Shown: piece after piece, positions 5,120 to 7,859 of the stretch
How positions within the stretch are numbered: the stretch's first letter is position 1
Layout of the letters: every line of letters begins with the position of its first letter
Source: Actinomycetes bacterium
Lineage (GTDB): Bacteria; Actinomycetota; Acidimicrobiia; Acidimicrobiales; Palsa-688
DNA: 7,859 nucleotides
Assembly: GCA_021821705.1 (NCBI GenBank)
Contig: JAKACE010000071.1
Location: forward strand, 1 to 7,859
Direction: 5' to 3'
Notes under the pieces: model-generated
Databases searched by the model: none
What the model was told of the DNA's origin: nothing
The model's input: the letters and a program-made list of their open reading frames with translations, nothing else
Program-made: the position numbers and the translations under genes

Positions 5120-5817
5120 CAGATCTCCAGGACCTGGAGCCGGCAACCGGCCCGGTGCGGGTTTTTCGGCACGAGGCCCTGTACCTCGACACCTCCTGTG
5201 CCCTCGGCAAGCCCGCGGGCCAACCCCAGATGTAGCTCGCAGACGTCCTTGGCGTTGACAGCGGCAGCGCTCTCGAAGGGACAGTTCTCGAGGATGAGCT
5301 CAGTCACCGTGGCTTTGCGACGGCGCACCGGCCTGAAGCCGGCTCTGGCCATCTCGTGCTCGATCACACCCACGGCGTCCCTTCCCTGGGCCTCATGCGT
5401 GCCCGGTGGGGGGATCTGGCGCGCCCGGGCCACGCCGATGCGATGCCCGACTTCCTGGGTGGGCCGACCGGTGCGCATCGCCTCCGCCAGGGCCGTCGCC
5501 AACTGCTCGTACGGGCCGGGGGTACCCCACAGGCCTGAGGCGTCGGGGGCGGCCTCGTACAGGAGCCGGGGCCGGCCCGGACGCGTCCGCTCCTCCTGCC
5601 CCTCTACGACCAAGCCGGCCGAGGTCAGCGCGCCCAGGTGCTGGCGAACGGCGTTGTGGTTGAGCCGGGTGTAGGTGGTCAGCTCGGCCACGTCGACGGC
5701 GCGGGCGGATTCGACGATATAGCGGAAGATCCGGAACCTGGTCGGGTCACCCAGTGCCCGAGCCTGGGCCTGGACGTCATCGGGGACGGTACGGGTGGGG
5801 GCAGTAGCTGGGCACAT
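5119..5817 (-). CDS. Winged-helix regulator with SufR-like cysteine domain (COG2345/ArsR-like)
   Basis: A 232-residue protein. Residues 16-75 form a winged helix-turn-helix (ARALGDPTRFRIFRYIVES, then LTTYTRLNHNAVRQHLGAL as recognition region), with a GRPR wing at 81-84. The C-terminal half resembles the sensor domain of SufR/COG2345 repressors: ELILENCPF (173-181), KDVCELHLGLARGL (190-203) and HRAGCRLQV (221-229), giving C179, C193 and C225 plus H196 as candidate Fe-S or metal ligands. SufR proteins usually have a further cysteine that is not obvious here. The ATG at 5817 is the first start after an in-frame stop and has no strong ribosome site. A 21-base element at 5869-5889 upstream recurs at the promoter of the membrane-protein gene, so I infer autoregulation and control of that gene in response to redox state or nitric oxide. 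Confidence 0.8.
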   Translation of the reverse strand: MCPATAPTRTVPDDVQAQARALGDPTRFRIFRYIVESARAVDVAELTTYTRLNHNAVRQHLGALTSAGLVVEGQEERTRPGRPRLLYEAAPDASGLWGTPGPYEQLATALAEAMRTGRPTQEVGHRIGVARARQIPPPGTHEAQGRDAVGVIEHEMARAGFRPVRRRKATVTELILENCPFESAAAVNAKDVCELHLGLARGLAEGTGGVEVQGLVPKNPHRAGCRLQVLEI

Positions 5818-5820
5818 CTC

Positions 5821-5841
5821 TATAACTACCTATCACTAGAT
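5821..5841. promoter_or_regulatory. Degenerate third copy of the CTAG element
   Basis: This stretch matches the element at 7365-7385 in 13 of 21 positions and keeps CTA and CTAGAT spaced 10 bases apart. It lies in the predicted leader, 3 bases before the regulator's ATG. A weaker second operator would fit autoregulation, but the match could be chance. Confidence 0.3.
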
Positions 5842-5868
5842 GCTGCTCCTGGCAGCCCAAATACCGAC

Positions 5869-5889
5869 TAGTTCTAGGCTAGTCTAGAT
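5869..5889 (-). promoter_or_regulatory. CTAG-rich operator overlapping the regulator promoter
   Basis: On the plus strand it reads TAGTTCTAG, then GC, then TAGTCTAGAT. It is identical in 19 of 21 positions to 7365-7385 and has the same orientation relative to its gene. Two CTAG tetramers are exactly 10 bases apart, one helical turn. On the minus strand it contains TAGCCT (5881-5876), a TAnnnT -10 candidate. Transcription would then start at 5869, giving a 52-base leader to the regulator ATG. Confidence 0.6.
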
Positions 5890-6009
5890 CTTCCTGGGGG
5901 GCGTCCGGCAATGGTTAACGGCAGCGGCAGCGGCGACACCCCTGGGCGTACAGCCCCCCCGGGGGGTCAGTGCCCTGGGGAGTCATTGCCCGGTGGGCGC
6001 CACGCCCGC
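5890..6009 (-). other. Spacer between membrane-protein and regulator genes
   Basis: No gene is seen. It contains a looped hairpin just after the membrane-protein stop (5992-6010) and a loop-less 12-bp palindrome of six C and six G at 5955-5966. Together with the CTAG element it separates the two genes, which therefore probably have individual promoters. Confidence 0.5.
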
Positions 6010-6010
6010 C
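5992..6010 (-). terminator. Hairpin directly after the membrane-protein gene
   Basis: GGTGGGCG (5992-5999) pairs with CGCCCGCC (6003-6010) through a 3-base loop, with one G-T pair. The stem begins inside the TAG stop codon of the minus-strand gene. No T run follows, so termination activity is a guess from position. Confidence 0.35.
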
Positions 6011-7365
6011 TACACCTGCGCTCTGCTGCCCAGGAGGCGCACCGGCCTGTAGGTGAGGTTGAGCGCCGTCACCAGACCCGTCGCAATGAACAGGGCCCCG
6101 GCCAGCACGGTAGCGGCTGCCACCCCCGCCGCCAAACCGAAGCACAGTGCAGCAATGCCAGCCGTCACCAGGGCGTAGCTGAGGGCCGCCCACACATGGC
6201 CGTAGAGGTCGGCGAAGAGGAGCGGCCGGCCGGCGGCACCCTTGTCGACCCCCCTCGCCCTCAGCACGGACCAGCAGATGAACGGCACCACCTTGTAGGT
6301 GTGGCCGACCAGAGCCTCCAGTACCCAGCCGCCGAACGCGGCCACGGCGGCGGCCACCAGGGCCACGCCGGCGTGGTGATGGGAGGGCAGCACGGCCGCG
6401 GCGGCGAGGGCCAGGCCCGCCCCCACGGGCAGCCACCCGGCCGAGGTCAGCACGAAGGCCAGGTGCAGGTCGGCCTTGCGCCGGCGGTGCCGGAGGTGGG
6501 CTTGTAGGGACACGAGGTGGGCGGCCAGGCCCGCTGCCAGGACGAGGGCGCCGGGGCCGGCGAGCATGGGCAGACCCAGCAGCAGGCCCGGGGAAAGCAG
6601 GACGACGCCCGCCGGTACCGCCCAGACGGCGACCCGTCCGGGCATGTGACGCCCGGGCACGTGGGCGAGGAAGAACATGGGCCAGAGCTTCTCAGCCACG
6701 GCCACATAGGTCAGACCGAGCCAGGCGAAGAGGCCCACGACGGCGTGGGCCAGCACCACGTGGCCTGACAGATCCCACCAGTTGCCCCGCCTGTCGGCCA
6801 CGTAGAGCACTCCGAAGCAGCCGGTAGCGACGAAACCGGCCAGGGCGAAGCGCAGGCCCGTCACGGGGGCACCCTTACCTCTGGCGGCCAACGGGTGCGA
6901 GAAGTTGAGCACGAGCAGCGTGAGCGCAATGGCGGCCAGTGCTCCCCCGGCTTCGACGACGCCCTCCAGCCCGGTGGCGAACCCCACTGGGAGGAGCCAG
7001 GCACCACCCAGCCAGGCGGCGAACGTCGCCCACGCCAGGCGCACCGACCGCAGCGGCCGCTGGGTGACGACCGGGACGAACTGGTGGGCCGCCCCGAGCA
7101 CGCCCATTGACAGCGTCGCCAGCATGCCCAGGTGAGCAGCAGCCACGACCTGGTCGGCAGTCGGGTCAAGGGTCGCCACCCGGCTCGACCAGACCAGGGC
7201 GGCACCGCATGCCACGAGGCCGGCCGCTGCCGCGCCGAGATAGGCCAGCGGGACCGCTGGGGGAGGTACCGCTCCTGGCAGCCCGGCCGGCCTGGCCCGC
7301 CAAGCCCCGGCACCGGCCATCGCAGGAGCGGGCAACTGGGGGCTGGGACTGGCAGTCCGGTTCAT
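6010..7365 (-). CDS. 12-helix membrane protein, heme-copper-oxidase-subunit-I/NnrS-like
   Basis: A 451-residue integral membrane protein with about twelve hydrophobic helices starting near residues 38, 72, 108, 135, 170, 200, 245, 270, 300, 331, 390 and 413. Histidines lie in or beside helices: AAHLGMLATLSMGVLGAAHQFVPVV (76-100, H78 and H94), GHVVLAHAVVGLFAWLGL (201-218, H202 and H207), AEKLWPMFFLAHVPGRH (224-240), SHHHAG (328-333) and GHTYKVVPFICW (354-365). These blocks resemble stand-alone proteins annotated as cbb3-type oxidase subunit I-like; NnrS, a heme/copper protein linked to nitric oxide resistance, is the main alternative. Heme binding and NO or O2 chemistry are inferred. The first ATG (7365) has no ribosome site and abuts the CTAG operator, pointing to a leaderless message. 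The next in-frame ATG (7320) also lacks one. Confidence 0.78.
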   Translation of the reverse strand: MNRTASPSPQLPAPAMAGAGAWRARPAGLPGAVPPPAVPLAYLGAAAAGLVACGAALVWSSRVATLDPTADQVVAAAHLGMLATLSMGVLGAAHQFVPVVTQRPLRSVRLAWATFAAWLGGAWLLPVGFATGLEGVVEAGGALAAIALTLLVLNFSHPLAARGKGAPVTGLRFALAGFVATGCFGVLYVADRRGNWWDLSGHVVLAHAVVGLFAWLGLTYVAVAEKLWPMFFLAHVPGRHMPGRVAVWAVPAGVVLLSPGLLLGLPMLAGPGALVLAAGLAAHLVSLQAHLRHRRRKADLHLAFVLTSAGWLPVGAGLALAAAAVLPSHHHAGVALVAAAVAAFGGWVLEALVGHTYKVVPFICWSVLRARGVDKGAAGRPLLFADLYGHVWAALSYALVTAGIAALCFGLAAGVAAATVLAGALFIATGLVTALNLTYRPVRLLGSRAQV

Positions 7366-7385
7366 AGTTCTAGCTTAGTCTAGAT
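7365..7385 (-). promoter_or_regulatory. CTAG-rich operator and promoter at the membrane-protein start codon
   Basis: Nearly the same element as 5869-5889: TAGTTCTAG, then CT, then TAGTCTAGAT, with its last minus-strand base being the A of the ATG. The minus strand holds TAAGCT (7377-7372) exactly 6 bases before that A, the spacing expected between a -10 box and a transcription start. The mRNA would therefore begin at the start codon. The corresponding -35 position (7400-7395, TCCCCA) is poor, as in many regulated promoters. Confidence 0.6.
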
Positions 7386-7522
7386 ATACACCGCTGGGGA
7401 GTGGTACCAGGCAGGGGCTGTGGGCGTCCGAGCGCTGGGCTGGGGCGCTGGAGGGCCGTGTCGGATAGCCAACTTGCTCCAAGACGACCGGACACGCTCC
7501 CCGGTGCGCTACTCTTGGTCAC
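7386..7522. other. Divergent intergenic region between membrane-protein and HyfC-like genes
   Basis: I see no gene here. It must hold the upstream part of the minus-strand membrane-protein promoter and the plus-strand promoter. A TAnnnT box, TACTCT (7510-7515), lies just before the first leader hairpin and would start transcription near 7522. No good -35 is spaced 16-18 bases upstream of it. Confidence 0.35.
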
Positions 7523-7625
7523 GTCGGATGAAGCCCCGACAGGTTGCCACCGGCAACCGGACCGTCCTTCGGGACTGATGGCCTCTACCCACGCTGTCGA
7601 ACGGGACATTGGGTAGAGGAGGTAG
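7523..7625 (+). promoter_or_regulatory. Structured leader with four hairpins before the HyfC-like gene
   Basis: Four consecutive stems can form: GTCGG/CCGAC (7523-7527 / 7536-7540); GGTTGCC/GGCAACC (7542-7548 / 7552-7558); GTCC/GGAC capped by a UUCG tetraloop (7564-7575); and a perfect 10-bp CCTCTACCCA/TGGGTAGAGG (7582-7591 / 7610-7619). The last covers the 5' half of the Shine-Dalgarno AGGAGG (7616-7621) of the next gene, so its formation should lower translation. I do not recognise a known riboswitch class. Confidence 0.5.
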
Positions 7626-7630
7626 CCAGG

Positions 7631-7859
7631 GTGACCAGCCTGACGCTCAGTCAGCCCGTCATCCAGGCATGCCAGGATCTGACCATCCTTGTCTTCGCTC
7701 CAGGCGTCTCCGGAGCGATCGCCAAGCTCGAAGCGCTCCTGCAGGGCCGGCGCGGGCCTCGCGTGCTTCAGCCCTATTACGACATCGCCAAGCTCTTCCG
7801 CAAAGAGACCCTCGTACCCGAGGACGCAAGTTGGGTCTTCCTGGCCGCGCCGGTTGTCG
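7631..7859 (+). CDS. HyfC/HycD/NuoH-type membrane subunit, N-terminal part (partial)
   Basis: An open frame from GTG (7631) to the window edge gives 76 residues. AGGAGG at 7616-7621 lies 9 bases upstream. The protein begins VTSLTLSQPV, followed by a first membrane segment (LTILVFAPGVSGAIAKLEAL, 17-36). It then reads LLQGRRGPRVLQPYYDIAKLFR (36-57) and ASWVFLAAPVV at the cut end. GxxxKxxALLQxRRGPxxLQxYYDxxKL is the signature of the complex-I subunit 1 superfamily. The short loop and the RKE-x-WVF arrangement look closer to HyfC/HycD/EchB of group 4 hydrogenases and formate hydrogenlyases than to NuoH. Its role would be as a proton- or ion-path membrane anchor for a peripheral oxidoreductase. 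The rest of the operon, and so the real complex, lies beyond the window. Confidence 0.8.
   Translation, partial: MTSLTLSQPVIQACQDLTILVFAPGVSGAIAKLEALLQGRRGPRVLQPYYDIAKLFRKETLVPEDASWVFLAAPVV

Noticed and set aside
4231..5235. Long plus-strand open frame across the dhaK upstream region
   Set aside because: It is extremely Arg/Pro/Ala-rich with no domain, has no ribosome site, and overlaps the better supported minus-strand genes.
5955..5966. CCCCCCGGGGGG as a terminator
   Set aside because: A perfect palindrome with no loop cannot form a stable RNA hairpin at its centre, and no T run follows; the looped hairpin at 5992-6010 is a better candidate.
5911..6507. Plus-strand frame opposite the membrane-protein gene
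   Set aside because: Gly/His/Gln/Arg-rich shadow of hydrophobic codons read in reverse; no motif.
7572..7606. CTGATG followed by CGAAC, resembling a hammerhead ribozyme core
   Set aside because: The conserved CUGAUGA and GAAA core bases are not complete, and the intervening stems do not fit a hammerhead fold.
7401..7616. Short open frames on both strands in the divergent intergenic region
   Set aside because: No ribosome sites, no motifs, and they overlap the predicted leader hairpins and promoter.

Overview
The window is uniformly GC-rich, with strongly G/C-ending codons and TAnnnT-type -10 boxes. This suggests a high-GC actinobacterium, possibly an acidimicrobial-type lineage; that placement is inference from base composition and gene content. 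No IS element, tRNA, rRNA or CRISPR array is visible.

Left half (1-4636): a carbohydrate-utilisation locus. It opens with the last 32 codons of what looks like a LacI-type sugar regulator. Next come a pectate-lyase-superfamily beta-helix protein with no visible secretion signal, a 443-base regulatory gap, and a DhnA/LsrF-type class I aldolase. A GC-rich hairpin separates the aldolase from a convergent minus-strand operon: a small GTG-start protein, then dhaK and dhaL (dihydroxyacetone-kinase family). The 12-bp palindrome GACAACGTTGTC lies in the gap upstream of the aldolase, and a one-mismatch copy lies upstream of the dhaKL operon. I infer that one LacI-type regulator controls both, so that sugar release, ketose phosphorylation and aldol cleavage form one regulon. 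The real substrate could be dihydroxyacetone, erythrulose or a related ketose; the sequence does not decide it.

Right half (4826-7385): a separate minus-strand module. A 12-helix, histidine-rich membrane protein resembling stand-alone heme-copper-oxidase-subunit-I/NnrS-type proteins is followed by a winged-helix regulator with a cysteine-bearing, SufR-like C-terminal domain. A small Cys/His-rich protein follows, overlapping the regulator's stop codon as TGATG. The membrane protein and the regulator are each preceded by nearly the same 21-base CTAG-rich element (19/21 identical), and the element overlaps a putative -10 box in both cases. I infer an autoregulated redox or nitric-oxide sensing circuit. 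At the membrane-protein gene the element abuts the ATG and there is no ribosome binding site, which suggests a leaderless transcript.

Right edge (7523-7859): a plus-strand leader with four consecutive potential hairpins, the last of which would bury part of the Shine-Dalgarno sequence. It precedes the first 76 codons of a HyfC/HycD/NuoH-type membrane subunit, probably the start of a hydrogenase-4, formate-hydrogenlyase-like or complex-I-like operon that continues outside the window.
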